Positions 12,784 through 24,482 are shown, counted from the stretch's first letter. The stretch: DNA of 64,000 nt from Heterostelium album PN500 (GCF_000004825.1 NW_008805071.1:310001-374000); one strand, 5' to 3'. A program made the numbers and translations. Notes: generated by a model from the sequence alone, not told the origin.

Positions 12784-12859
12784 ACCAACCAACCAACCAA
12801 CCAACCAACCAACCAACCAACCAACCAACCAACCAACCAACCAACCAACCAACCAACCA
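12784..12859. repeat. (CCAA)n microsatellite
   Basis: A pure CCAA tetranucleotide run of about 76 bp lies directly downstream of the gdap2 stop codon, probably in its 3' UTR. The remaining DNA to 13103 is A-rich with no gene visible. Confidence 0.97.
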
Positions 12860-13103
12860 TATTTATTCAATTCTCAACAATTAACAATCAAAAAAGCAAA
12901 AAAAAAAACTAGCTAAACAAACAAATAATTATAATATTAAAGTTTAACTCTAAAGTATAGTGTTTACATTAATATTATAGATATTAAAATCAATCAAAAC
13001 AACTCCACTCCCTTCCCAAAATTCCCCAAGTTTGGATTAATCAAAACATCCGATAATAAAATAACAAAATACTTATCATCTAAATAATAAAATGTTATTA
13101 ATA

Positions 13104-14290
13104 TTAGTTCTTTATTTGATTATTATCATCATCTTCTACATCATGTGAATTGTTTTTTATCTTTTTGTTCTCTTTGTTCTTGTTTGTAGTTGTAGTTGTA
13201 TTTGTTGAACTTTTATTTTTATGATCGACATCATCATCATCATCATCATCGGTGCTTGTTTCCCTATCAGATAGTTCACGATCGGAATGATGTTGATCTT
13301 TTTCTCTTTTATTGCTAGTATTGACACCACTACTATTCTTAATATTGCTATTGCTGTTGTCATTATTATTGTTATTTGATTGATCAGAGTTACTAGTCTG
13401 TGGGTCTTCACCTCTTTGGTTAAAGGTGTTGCAGAATCTGCATCTAAATTCTATTTAAATTAAATTTGTTGAAAGAGAAGATATTAGTTTAAACCAAAAA
13501 GGAAACAAAGATTTAAAGAAACCTACGAATTGAAGAAATCTCATTGATTGGTACATAACCATTGTGATTATGACATTTCTCGCAGATCAAAGGTGATCCA
13601 TACTTTGGACCATCGGAAATGATATAATCAACGATCTTGTCAAGCCAACTTGGTTTCCATTGTTGTTGATTGTTCTGTCCTTGATATTGTTGTTGTTGTA
13701 CTATTGGTTGTCTATTTGGACTCATCATCATACTATTATTATTGTTTGAGGTTGATGGTTGTCTTGCATTTTGTTGATTGTTGCTAACAATATTACTATT
13801 AACATTGCTATTTAATTGAGGTGATCCACTCGGTGATTGTGATTGATTATTAGTACCAGTGGTGACCTGTCTATTTCTAATGGATTGTTGTTGTATCTGA
13901 GATTGAATAGAATTGTTATTGCTATTACCGGTAGCTACGTTGCCACTACCACTTCCAGTGTTACCAGGTGTACTAGTTCTCTTTGGTGAGTTTCCAGTTA
14001 CCTGTCTCTTTGGTGAATGTTGCTGCTGTTGTTGTGTTGGTGAATTTTCATTCTCTCTTTTCTCTGTTCAAAATCGATAGCAGATTCATTGATTAGTATT
14101 TGTTTGTTATTCTATTCTCATTTTCATTCTCATTCTCATTATAAAATGTATAACATACTCTTCATCAATTTATCATATCTATCGATGATCTTTTGTGTAT
14201 TTTCATAATCAGTTTCTTTCTTTCGTTCGTCGATTCTAGTTTGTAATTTAGCTTTCAATGAATCCAATTTCTTTTCTATAATTTAGATTG

Positions 14291-14323
<33 letters not shown>

Positions 14324-14910
14324 TGTGAGTAACAAGTTTGAAAAGAAGAGAGATTGATTCTAATATATTGCTTGAAATGATAGTTACGATTTCTATGAAT
14401 AATTTGTTTGTATAATGTATTAAATAATTTAGTGAATATATAGACTCTGTTTAAATATATTAATATTGGATTGCATTATAATAGCCAACCGATCGGTTTG
14501 GAGATAGATAATTAGTCAAGTTTTGATAATAAAATTTAGTTTTTGTTGATTCTTACACTAATGGGAATAATATTAAAAAGGAATAATTAAATAGTTTTTC
14601 TTGTTGTACAGTTATTGATCTCGTTCTAAAGTATATGCCAATAAACAATAGTATCTCCAATATGATACTGTAGATTATTATCTTTGAAAAGACATTGTGT
14701 TGCGTCAATCTTGTCTTTGTTATATAATCTTCATAATGTATAATCTTATCTTCTAAATCTGCAAGTTCCTTCTCAAAATTTTTCTAAATCAATAGTAATT
14801 AGAACGATAGTTAATAATCAAACTAATTGAATTGATTACACTACAAATAAAATAAAAAACAATAGATAGTTATATTAACAATTTACCTTTTTAGAAAAAA
14901 AAGATCCCAT
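13104..14910 (-). CDS. lnpk: Lunapark family ER three-way-junction protein
   Basis: Six exons: 14910-14887, 14783-14557, 14446-14388, 14275-14159, 14063-13527 and 13450-13104. All phases agree, giving 436 residues. The first exon is only 8 codons (MGSFFSKK). A coiled coil (ELADLEDKIIHYEDYIT) precedes two membrane segments (FSKIIIYSIILEILLFIGIY; FNYSFLILFPLVVYIFTKLF), then a second coiled coil (KLDSLKAKLQTRIDERKKET). A Gln/Asn/Ser-rich linker leads to the lunapark zinc ribbon: WLDKIVDYIISDGPKYGSPL, CEKCHNHNG and FRCRFCNTFN, that is CxxC...CxxC. Lunapark stabilises three-way junctions of the tubular ER. The tail is acidic and Asn-rich with an Asp run. Confidence 0.93.
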
Positions 14911-15424
14911 ATTCTTTTCTTATATTACTTTTTATATTTATTCTTATTTATTAAATAGTACTATTATTATTATTATTATTTCAACTGAAGAAATGAATGA
15001 TAATCGAATCAAAAAAACATTAATCAATTGATATCTATCTATCTAATTTATTTATTTATATAATGATATTAAATTTTTGATTGATTTATAAACGTGAAGA
15101 GAGTGTTTCTCAGTTGATATTAACGATTGATGTTTACACTATAATAAGCTAATTTTATTTTATTTTATGCAGTCTTTATCAATTTTCAAACTTTACTATA
15201 TATTGTAAATTAATAAAAATAGTGCTGTTCATTCGCACTCAAAACTTTTTATTAAAAAAAAAAAAAAAAAAAAAATTGTTTGTTTGACCATTCAAAATTC
15301 AAATTCTGACTTTTACAATTAAATAAATAATTAAAAAACATTACACACCACCCACTTATATGATATTTTAATCGATTCGTTGTTGGATAAGACGATACAA
15401 TTTATTATATATTTGATATTTTAA
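14911..15424. other. Intergenic, A+T-rich
   Basis: About 510 bp between the lunapark start and the Herp-like stop, including poly-A at 15255-15275. It would hold the lunapark promoter. I see no coding or RNA gene. Confidence 0.5.
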
Positions 15425-15458
15425 TTATTCTACAAGATCTTCTTCGACTACAGGTTGT

Positions 15459-15489
<31 letters not shown>

Positions 15490-17176
15490 GATTATTATTA
15501 TTTGGTTGTTGAATGTTATTGTTATTATCATCATTATTGTTGTTTTCATTATTGTCATTATTATTATTGTTTTCATTGATAATCTGAGGTTGATGATTTT
15601 CCTGAGGTCTCCAATTTGGTACTAAAGAATAGAGTAATGGCAAGAAGAAACTAAGTATCTCTGATATTAAATCTGTATTTCTTGGTTGTGCTACTACTGG
15701 TGCTTGTTGTTGTACATTTTCATTGTTATTATTATTATTATTATTTACTTGTTCATTATTATTATTTTCATTATTATTATTTTCATTATTATTATTATTC
15801 TCATTATTATTTGCTTGTTGATTATTGTTATTATTATTATTGTTGTTGTTGTTGTTTGGTGGTATAACTGGTGGTTGTTGTTGTTGTTGTTGTCTTGGTG
15901 GTGGTACACCAGGTCTATTTGCAAAGTATTGATAGAGTAGAACGACAGCAGCTATACCCATGAGAGTAAGAGATCTCTCGATCGAACCACCTTTGAGGAA
16001 GATACAGAGTAGTACGATTTTGAAGAGCCAATTGAAAAGTGCACCCCAGTTGATTCTTCTGCGAACGACTGCACGCACTTGGATGGGTGGAACCGGGGCG
16101 GCGGCAGCAGCAGGAGCTTGTTGTGCAGCGCCGGCAACGTGATGATGATGATGTACAGCGGTTCGTGCAGCTACCACAGCATTGATGGCGGTGTTTAACT
16201 GTTGTTGTAACATGAGTTGTTGTAGCAATTGGTTTGTAACATTGAGATTATCGATGATCACTTGAATCAAGGTGTTGTCTGTCATTGTAGAGTCTACTGT
16301 TGTTGCTCCAGAGTTGTCACTGGTACCATAGATTCTACTACGTGGATAGAGAGAAGCTGGTGGTGGACCGTACAATGAGAAATTATTATTTCCCGAAATC
16401 AAGTTGTTGTTGTTGTTAAAAGGTTGTCCATTTGCACCGCTGAATAGAGGTGAGTTACTATTGCTACTGTTACTAGACAAAGAGTTTGGAAGTAACATTC
16501 CAGATGTCATTGTATGTGGCATTTGTATATTAACATTTCTAAAGTTGAAAGGAACTGCAAACGATGCACTACTTGTTGTAGTTGTAGTTGTAGTTGTTGG
16601 TGGTATTTTTGTTGTATTTGAAGTAAATGAATTTGTTATATTATTATTATTATTATTGTTGTTAATGATATTGTTTGGTAATAAAGTTGTGGAAGTTGTT
16701 GTTGTTGTTGTTGGTAAAGCTGAAGATGTAGAAGTAGATGAGGTAGAAGTAGAAGAAGAAGATGATGATGAAGATGAAGATGAAGATGTATTTACTGCAT
16801 TGTTATTATAATCTAGATTATTGTTGTTTGTTGGAGGGGATGTAGATGTTCGGGTGAAAGTGTTGTTGTTGGTTGAGAGAAATTGTGGAGTGTTTGAAGA
16901 CGATGGTAATGGTTTGCGAAGTATTAAATGAACTGGCTGTGCAGATGTTAAATCACGTTGCTTGAATACGTTTGATAACAGATGAGTGTCATCCAAACAC
17001 TTTCCAGAGAATATAAGTTTTTGGGTGGTTGGATCCGGTTTCGATTGATGTGACTGACTGATCGCTTGTTTTAAATCGCCGACGGTCTTGTCCAACGCTA
17101 AGTCGACTGACAGTGAGTTATCCTCACCAAATACAATCACTTTGATTGTAACTGTATTTAAACTCTTGTTGCTCAT
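15425..17176 (-). CDS. herpud: Herp-like ubiquitin-like-domain ER membrane protein
   Basis: A single exon, read from the ATG at 17176 (MSNKSLNTVTIKV), 583 residues. An earlier in-frame ATG at 17317 would add 47 residues of Val/Cys-rich leader, which I take as 5' UTR. Residues about 8-85 are a ubiquitin-like fold: TIKVIVFGEDNSLSVDLAL, TVGDLKQAISQ, TQKLIFSGKCLDD. After Ser/Thr/Asn-rich low-complexity sequence come two hydrophobic segments (LFNWLFKIVLLCIFLKGG and LMGIAAVVLLYQYFANRPGV), then very Asn-rich sequence. This is the layout of HERPUD1/2, which serves ER-associated degradation by assembling the HRD1 ubiquitin ligase. The length is inflated by Asn and Ser runs. Family call good, orthology less certain. 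Confidence 0.82.
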
Positions 17177-17582
17177 TATTCTCTCTTTCTTAATACTACA
17201 ACAACAGCTACCTACTACTACTACTACTAGTTCTATCTGATAAAATAAAAGACTAATAAAAGTGTGTACAATAAATTTAAATGAACGCGTTTTGTCTGAA
17301 AAAAATATTCTATTCATGAACTTTGCATCGTCACACCTTTTTGTCTATTTTGTTTATTTTTTATTTCAGTTTTTTTTTTTTTTTTTTTTTTCTTTTTCAT
17401 TTCCTGCAAAAAATATTGCCATACAGGAAACTTGCAAACTAGATGACTCATCATATTCACCAACACAAAATAAAATAGACAATTGTATTTTAATATTCTA
17501 AAAAGAGTTGGCTTGATCAAGAAAGAATAGTACAATTTTCGAAAAATAAACAATATACATATGGCTGTTGCTGCATAGGTTG

Positions 17583-18118
17583 TTATTGCTGCTGCATAGG
17601 TTGTTGTTGTTGTTGTTGTTGTGAATGTTGCTGTGGATGTTGTTGCTGTTGTTGTTGTAATTGGAAAGGATTGATTGAAAGTTGTTCGAATCCAGATACA
17701 AGGATATTGTTTGAACTAGGCATCACTGGTGACTGTGGAAGTGACAAACTAGTATTGGATTGCGGTTGTTGTTGCTGCATTGGCTCTTGCTGTTGCATAG
17801 GTTGCTGTTGTTGTAAAGTCTGTTGTTGTTGCGGCTGTTGAGCTTGCATTGGTTGTGGTTGTAGCTGCTGTTGCTGTCTTTGTTTCTGTTTTGTTATAAG
17901 AGCCATTGACAGCTTGGCTAGCGATTGAATATATTTCTCTTTCTAAACAATATTTATTGTATATCTTGATAGTTAATGCTAAAATGTAAATACTACCTGT
18001 CTGATAAAAACATATATATAATTACAGAATCAAGTTTCATATCAAAAATCTTTTTCTCTAGATAGTTAGCTCTTTCAAATAGATTTCCATCATCTTTTTC
18101 ATCCTTTAACAAATGCAT
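17583..18118 (-). CDS. Small Gln-rich protein with a helical N-terminus, function unknown
   Basis: Exons 18118-18026 and 17942-17583 join in phase 0 (GTAATT donor, TGTTTAG acceptor), 150 residues. The first 50 residues are a charged helix (LFERANYLEKKIFDMKLDS, then KEKYIQSLAKLSMALITK). The remainder is a Gln/Pro/Met-rich tail, mostly CAA/CAG runs, with an island SLPQSPVMPSSNNILVSGFE. Mediator or other transcription-complex subunits can look like this, but I cannot name one. It diverges from the TM9 gene, whose start lies 133 bp away, so a shared bidirectional promoter is likely. The start could lie further upstream if another exon exists. Confidence 0.6.
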
Positions 18119-18250
18119 CCTAATTGTAACAATTCAAACATTAGTAAAACATTTTTTTGGGTGTCGGGCAAATTGGACTACTAAATCCCTCATTTGTATT
18201 TTTTGATTAAAAAACAAATGATCGTTCATTAATTAATTAAACAGTTATAA

Positions 18251-20521
18251 ATGAAATCAAATAATAATATTTATATTATTGTTTTAGTTATAGTATTGTT
18301 TATTCTAACAAACGATGCTTTACAATTAGAGAAAAAAAAAACATACAAAATAGGAGATCCTCTGCCGATCTATGTGAACAAGTTGATTTCGCAAGACAAA
18401 ATCTTCTCTTATTCATACTATGATTTACCATTTTGTAAACCTGAAAACGGTTTATCGTCTCAAGAAACTATCGGTCAAGTTTTAAATGGTGAAAGAAAAC
18501 AACTCACTCCTTATAATGTATGTTTTATTTAGAAGTTATTTGTTATAAAGTGTTAGTTTATAATTAACTTATTATTTTATATTTAGGTAACATTTTTGCA
18601 ACCAACATCAGGTTTTCAAGTGATCAATAAATACTCTGGTTGTGATATCTTTAGTTATCGAAATACCAACGATAAGTTGGCAGAGTTTATCAAAGCGGGT
18701 TACTGTATGGAGATGGAAATCGATGATCTTGTTGCCTACACTTGGAGTGGAGTTTCAAACGACAATGCAATCAATATCGGAGATTACTGGTTCGATCGAG
18801 CAAATAATCAGGAAATATTGACAATCAACAACCATTTATATTTCACAATTCAGTATAACAAGGTTAGCGAAGATGAGTATACAATCGTTGGACTCCGTGT
18901 TTTTCCACAGAGCAGACAATTCAACTTGCAAAACTATCTATATTACGGTTTGTCAGCTCTAATGGCAGCGCCCAATATCTAGATAGTGACAAAGAGTTTC
19001 TGTTGTACACCTACGCGATCGCCTTTGAGGAGAGCAATTTCACATGGGAACATCGATGGCATCAACTGATTGACCGTGAACTTACCAGTGTGTTAGTTGG
19101 TGCTAGTACAACCAAAATTATTTTGTTAATCTATATCATTATCTTGATAGGTATTGCAACATATATGCAAATAAAGCGAATTCTAAGTGCACAGACGTTG
19201 GAAGAACTCTCGAACGATGTTGTCTACAAGAAAGTGCCGCTTTGTTTGAGAAAAAGAATGCTTGACTATCAAAAGATTGCAATTTCATTACAAGCTGTAA
19301 GACATGATGTTTTCAGAACACCAAAGAATCCGATGATCTTGTCAAGTTTGGTTGGTGGTGGATTCCAGTTGTTCATCACAGTATTAATCACTTTGATATT
19401 ATCGAATATCATACCACCATATTCAAACAGTGGATCTCTTCATTCCAATCTTTTGTATTGTTTTTTATTCACTGGGTAAATATAACAATCATAATTATAA
19501 ATTAACATACTTTCAACTAACATTTTTATTCCACGAAAACTTAATTATACCAAAATAGTATTATTTCAGGATATACATCGAAAAGAGTTTATCAATCAAT
19601 GAGTGCAAAGAATAATGGATTAAAATTTGATATTCAATTCTCATTTTTAGTAAGTATTTTTAATGAATCATTATTAGTGTTTGATTTATTAAAAAGTCAC
19701 TTATTAACATGAGATTTTATAGATATCATTTTTAATTCCAGGTATTCTATTTTCATACTATATCTTGTTTATGTTGTCTGTTTCAAATTCAGTTGGAGCA
19801 ACAAACACACCATCCTTTAAAAACATGGTTGTTTGTTTTGTAATATGGATATTTGTTCATACACCAATGGTATTCATTGGATTGTTTATTGCCAACAAAC
19901 AACCATATCCGGAAATACCAATTCAACCTTCAGCATCACCACATATCTATCCTTCAAGTAAATTAGGAATTACATTCTTAGTAATCGTGTTTTTCGGACT
20001 CACCATTTCCATAGAATTTAACTCTCAGTTTTTTACCTACGACTATGCCAACTACTCACGATTTACCTATTTCGATATTTACAGCTATGTATCAACTGAA
20101 TATATATTTTCAGCTCTCTTTGTTGGTGCCGTTGCTCTCTATCATACTTTTCTAATGTATTCAATTGTTGGATTTTCTTTTTGAAAAAGATCTTTTACTC
20201 TTACTGTTATCATTTTTTTTATTTTAAACTTAGATTAACAATTGGAATTGGAGAGTATATGAAATGAACACTGGAACAATAGTATTCTTTATCCTATATC
20301 AGTACTTCATCTCTAGTTTATATCATATTTCATTTGATGATTCAACATTAAAATTCTATTATTTCGCAGTAACAGGATTCAGATCGTTAATCATTTATTT
20401 CCTCAATAGTTCCATCTCTTATCTTTCATCTTATCTATTTGTAAGAGTTTTATACAGTAAAAAATATCTTGGTGGTAAACCTCTTTTCAGAGAAGAGAGT
20501 ATGTCTTTAATTATTGCTTAA
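18251..20521 (+). pseudogene. TM9 superfamily (nonaspanin/Phg1) gene, apparently damaged
   Basis: Exons 18251-18517, 18587-19475, 19559-19649, 19723-about 20182 and 20234-20521 spell a TM9 protein. There is a signal peptide (IYIIVLVIVLFILTNDALQL), YKIGDPLPIYVNKL, SYYDLPFCKPE, LLYTYAIAFEESNFTWEHRW, HDVFRTPKNPMILSSLVGGG, LFTGIISGYTSKRVY and about nine membrane segments. Two lesions show. Within exon 2, near 18940-18975, the frame changes by one base: the protein reads in one frame up to NLQNYLYYGL and in another from NGSAQYLDSDKEF. At the end of exon 4, where the conserved NxNWxW block demands a splice at 20182, the bases are TGAAAA rather than GT, giving an immediate stop. TM9 proteins sort membrane proteins and affect adhesion and phagocytosis. 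This copy is divergent; sequencing error cannot be excluded. Confidence 0.65.
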
Positions 20522-20705
20522 CCAAAAGAATTTTTAAATAAAACTTTGAATATTTCGAAATATTGTTTTAAATTCAAGTCGTTTTAAATACTTAAACAGG
20601 TTGAGTGTTGGTGAACAGTGTGAAGTGGTGGTTGGTTTGATAAAATGTAACCAATAGGTTTTCCCGCTATTTATTATTTATTTATTTATTTATTTAAATT
20701 TATAG

Positions 20706-21184
20706 ATTGGATATCAAGATGGTCTTGAAGATGGAAACAATCAATATTACAAGGTGGATTTAATGAAGGTCTGAAAGAATCGTCAGAGATTGCCTACAAG
20801 TGGTCATTGCTCATCGGTGCCATCAGCTCACTCGATGTGTTCTATCATCATAGCAAATCAATGGTCATTGAGGAGCAATCGAAACTCATCACATCGTTGG
20901 AGGATATGCAATCAAGACTCAAAGCTATATTGAACCTACATTGCTCACCACCCACCATAGATATGTTAAAAGTGAAATTCAACAGCTATAGTCATACTGA
21001 AACAACTGAATCAGATCTATCGACCCACCTATCAAAGACAACCATTACAAGCAACAATGTAGATTCCTGTTGTAGTAGTTGTGAAGATGGTGATGATAGT
21101 GGTTGTTGTGGTGGAACACTGAACAAAATCAAATATAATATATTCGAGTGGAGTTGGATCATTTTCGAGTTTTTCCAATTTTAA
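20706..21184 (+). pseudogene. Yae1/LTO1-like domain remnant
   Basis: After an acceptor-like TTTATAG the sequence reads IGYQDGLEDGNNQ, then in a frame shifted by one base LQGGFNEGLKESSEIAYKWS. The 4-residue spacing GYxxG...GxxxG...GFxEG is that of the Yae1/LTO1 motif, found in the adaptor pair that inserts an Fe-S cluster into ABCE1. The rest is a helical region (SKSMVIEEQSKLITSLEDMQ) and a Cys/Asp-rich tail (CCSSCEDGDDSGCCGG). No 5' exon with a start codon is visible upstream, and the one-base shift at about 20748 breaks the motif, so it is probably a remnant or a mis-sequenced gene. Confidence 0.45.
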
Positions 21185-21827
21185 AAATATTGATTGCTCT
21201 ATTGATTTGTTTCATTCCAAATTCCTTTTCACCACTATCAATAAGATCATCTAAAAACCTAGCGAAAATAATAAATTGGTTCCCAATACTATTTCTTCCT
21301 GATCTGTTGATGGCCAAACACTCCAGGTATATAATTGAAATAATTTTAAACATAGGTATAAAATATATTTAATATATGTATGAAAAAACAATAAAAAAAA
21401 AAAAATAAAAAAAAGTTGTGCAAAAACTACCAAAAAACAATCACTTTTTTTTGCCAAAATGCTCAGATTCCCAAATTGCTGATCCTTACAGTTTTGGGAA
21501 TTTGGAAAAAAAAGAAATCGTGATAAGCAACAAGATAAGAAGATACAATACAAGAAGCAAAACAAGAAACAAGAAACAAAAAAAATAAAACAAAATATTT
21601 ATTTTTTAATATTATTCTTACTTTTCAATACCTTCGATACCTTCACAATAAATCTATCTATTTATCTTTTTATTTTATTAAGAACCTTTTACCTTAGTTC
21701 TTTATTGTGAACTCTGTTCATCTTTTAATCAATGTGTATCAAATCTTTTTTGTAAAAAAAACAAAAAAAACCTCTTTGTATGACTTAAAAAAATTAATCA
21801 TAAATATCTATCAATAAAAAACAAACA
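21185..21827. other. Intergenic region
   Basis: About 640 bp. A hydrophobic open frame at 21148-21372 and overlapping minus-strand frames are short and resemble nothing I know. A short inverted pair at 21470-21505 (CCCAAATTGC / TTTTGGGAATTTGG) and long A-runs follow. The 3' part is the leader of the downstream ankyrin gene. Confidence 0.4.
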
Positions 21828-23495
21828 ATGATACAAAATAAAGAATACACAACGATTTTATTTAAGAGATTACTTCATTCAGTAGTTTTAAGAAACAAGA
21901 TATTTCAGAGTGTTAGAGATATTCATGATCAACTTGCAATCAATTCATTGAGATGTGATTGGTATGATCTTGCTTGTTTCCCAGATCAGCTGATCAAGTT
22001 CAATTATATCGAAAGATATAAACAGATATGCAATACATTAATTAGAAATAAAATAGAATATAATAATCATATAGAGGAAGGTCGCATTGTTTTGAATACA
22101 ATCAGAAAGTTTAGACAATTATATTTAGATTCATCGAGGAATGCATTCGATGTTGGAAATCTAGATGTTTTAGAGTTCATTCAAAAGTTATTCCCATTGA
22201 ATGAATTAGAATATACTCTTTACGTCAATAGGGATCACTACATGAATAATCTAGAGATCATTCAATTCCTTCATAATAAAGCACCGCGATGGTTCAAATC
22301 ACAAGGTTCAAGAGTATTGAATAATGTTGCACTTGGTAGTTTTCAAGTATTCAAATGGCTTTACGAGAATAGATCAGAAAGACCTGCGAGTCTCACATAT
22401 TTCAATGCTGTCAGTAGTGGAAATCTTGAAATTATAAAGTATTTGAATGATAAAGAGAAACAAACGAAAACACCAAATAATTTAATATTAAATGCAGCTG
22501 TGAATGGACAACTGGAAACACTCAAATATCTACACGAGAACATGAAGTTACAGTGCGACAGTGACATTGTTGAACAAGTAGTTGGAGTTAATGAACAAGT
22601 TGAAGGTCATCTTGCTATAGTCAAATACCTCATGGAGAACACCAAGCAACAACTTCCAAATACGTTGATTGATGAAGCTGCCAAGAATGGTCAGATTGAA
22701 CTAGTTAAGTATTTAGTTGAGAATACGACTGCCAAGTTAAGTAGTATTACAATGGATGCTGTTGCTTGTCATGGTGATCTAGAGTTTCTCAAACAACTTC
22801 ACAGTAAACATCATATTAATTGCACATCTACAGCAATGCACATGGCAGCAGTAAACGGACACGTTGAAGTGGTCAGATTCCTTAATGAAAACAGAACTGA
22901 AGGTTGTCGAAAAGATACAATGAAACGTGTTGCAATGAATGTTCATTTCGAGACATTCAAATATCTTTTTCAGAATAAAAAAGAATTAGATATTCCAACT
23001 AACTCGATCGACTTCTTTGCCAAGTATAAAGATATCAGTGCACTTCAATGGTTCAAAGACAATACAACTCTACAATGTTCACAGTATGCTTATAGATATG
23101 CAATACGTCAAGCAAATCTACCAGTGATCGAATGGATTCGTGATAATACAAGTCTTCCATTTCCATCGAATTCATTGGAATATGCATCAAAGTTGGAGAA
23201 TAGTGATCTCAGAATCGTTCAATATCTTCATGCCAATGGTGAAACCTGTTCAGTAAAAGAATTGAAAAGTTGTCATAAACTTTCAATATTTAAGTTTTTA
23301 TATTATACCCAATCTTTGAAATCTGACAAAGAAACATTGAAAAGTGCAATTGAAAAGAATAATGTTCCAATTATCAAATTCCTTCTTCAAAATAGTACAG
23401 ATGAATATTTGGATTATTCGCAACAAAGTTTAAAAGACAACAAAACATTTGACTATCCATCCAGACTTAAACTTATAAAACAATATGGTCTTTAG
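21828..23495 (+). CDS. Ankyrin-repeat protein
   Basis: A single exon of 555 residues from an ATG in an A-rich context typical of dictyostelid starts (AACAATG). The N-terminal 100 residues are a helical F-box-like head (TILFKRLLHSVVLRNKIFQS). About a dozen degenerate ankyrin-like units follow, best seen as AAVNGQLETLKYLHEN, AAKNGQIELVKYLVEN and AAVNGHVEVVRFLNENRTEG. The units are more diverged than in the 3108-4826 gene, so the two are distant relatives. Broken copies of this gene, or of a close paralogue, lie at 23701-24190. Function unknown; probably a protein-interaction scaffold. Confidence 0.82.
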   Translation: MIQNKEYTTILFKRLLHSVVLRNKIFQSVRDIHDQLAINSLRCDWYDLACFPDQLIKFNYIERYKQICNTLIRNKIEYNNHIEEGRIVLNTIRKFRQLYLDSSRNAFDVGNLDVLEFIQKLFPLNELEYTLYVNRDHYMNNLEIIQFLHNKAPRWFKSQGSRVLNNVALGSFQVFKWLYENRSERPASLTYFNAVSSGNLEIIKYLNDKEKQTKTPNNLILNAAVNGQLETLKYLHENMKLQCDSDIVEQVVGVNEQVEGHLAIVKYLMENTKQQLPNTLIDEAAKNGQIELVKYLVENTTAKLSSITMDAVACHGDLEFLKQLHSKHHINCTSTAMHMAAVNGHVEVVRFLNENRTEGCRKDTMKRVAMNVHFETFKYLFQNKKELDIPTNSIDFFAKYKDISALQWFKDNTTLQCSQYAYRYAIRQANLPVIEWIRDNTSLPFPSNSLEYASKLENSDLRIVQYLHANGETCSVKELKSCHKLSIFKFLYYTQSLKSDKETLKSAIEKNNVPIIKFLLQNSTDEYLDYSQQSLKDNKTFDYPSRLKLIKQYGL

Positions 23496-23700
23496 ATTTC
23501 ATCTATAAATTAAAAATAAATCTCATGTATTTGTATTCTTATAGTTATTTTAGTTTTTAAAAGTTTTTGTTTTTAGAAAGAAACCTAGCCATAGAAAGGA
23601 TCTCGGTGAATTCGATGATGTACTGATCGACAGAATTGTTTTTTTTTAAGAGAGTGTTTTAAATTTTCTTTATTTAAAGATTATATTGTTTTATTAGTTT

Positions 23701-23995
23701 AAGTCTAGATAGATAGTCAAACCTTTTGTGGTTATCTACATCGTATAGACTATAATTTGTATCTAAATGTTCAGTTCTATTTTGTAAATGGAATTTGATG
23801 ATTTGAACATTTTCATTTTCAATTGCATTTGCCAGTGCTTCTGATCAACATCTTTCTGATCGATTAAAATGTAAATATTCTAATATAGAAAGTTTATGAC
23901 AATTGTCCATTGCACTTTCAGTATAATCTACACCATTATCCAGCAGATATTGAACGATTCTGAGATCACTGTTTCCCCAGCTACGTAAAAGAGGA
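23701..23995 (-). pseudogene. Ankyrin gene fragment (3' end of a paralogue), inverted
   Basis: Minus-strand translation reads NSDLRIVQYLLDNGVDYTES, CHKLSILEYLHFNRSERC, a stop, then ALANAIENENVQIIKFHLQN and FDYLSRLKL. This parallels the last 100 residues of the 21828-23495 protein (NSDLRIVQYLHANGE, CHKLSIFKFLYYTQ, KFLLQN, FDYPSRLKL). It is in the opposite orientation and carries at least one stop, so it is a dead duplicate. Confidence 0.8.
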
Positions 23996-24009
23996 ATATT
24001 ATATAAAAA

Positions 24010-24190
24010 ATCCTGAGATCATGAACAGTCCAATGCTGTCAGAAGTGGGAATCTGGATACTTTAATGTTCATCTTAAACTATAGGCATCCCACCGAGAAC
24101 CTAATGATACTAGCTGCCGTGAATGGACATCTGGAGACACTCAAGTATCTACACGAGACTGTGGATTTACCAATTTCAAATACTTTTGTA
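24010..24190 (+). pseudogene. Ankyrin gene fragment (middle part)
   Basis: The plus-strand DNA matches the middle of the ankyrin gene at about 22395-22545: AATGCTGTCAG(A/T)AGTGG(G/A)AATCT and GTGAATGGACA, then ACACTCAA(A/G)TATCTACACGA. It is truncated on both sides, with frame breaks. It starts only a few bases from the inverted 3'-end fragment and ends about 70 bp before a DNA transposon. Confidence 0.75.
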
Positions 24191-24258
24191 AATAAATAAT
24201 AATTTCTTTTAATTAATTTTTGTTTTTTAAAATTGTTTTTTTTTTTTTTTTTTTAATT

Positions 24259-24482
24259 CAAAACAAAACTGGCTCCCAACAACTTTCGCCTGCGCATTAA
24301 TTTTGTGAAAAATGTAAAAATTAAAAATTAGTGGGGTTAATTAAACAAGTGCAAAACCAAATAATTCAACAAAATTACAAAAAAAAAATAAAATTTCAAA
24401 ATTTTTCAAAATTTTTTACAAAAAAAAATTTATTTAAATGTAAAATTTAAAAGTAAAAATCAAGTTAGAACTTTATTTTATT
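24259..24482. repeat. Left terminal inverted repeat of the DNA transposon
   Basis: Outer block 24259-24275 and inner block 24341-24482 each pair with the right end. The inner block includes GTGCAAAACCAAATAATTC and AATCAAGTTAGAACTTTATT. The spacer between the blocks is not matched on the other side. Confidence 0.85.

Noticed and set aside
15682-16811. Plus-strand frames rich in Tyr, Val or Leu
   Set aside because: Antisense shadows of the Asn/Thr/Ser codon runs of the Herp-like gene.
17177-17317. 47-residue N-terminal extension of the Herp-like protein from an upstream ATG
   Set aside because: The extension is Val/Cys-rich leader without homology; the ubiquitin-like domain starts right after the downstream ATG, as in the family.
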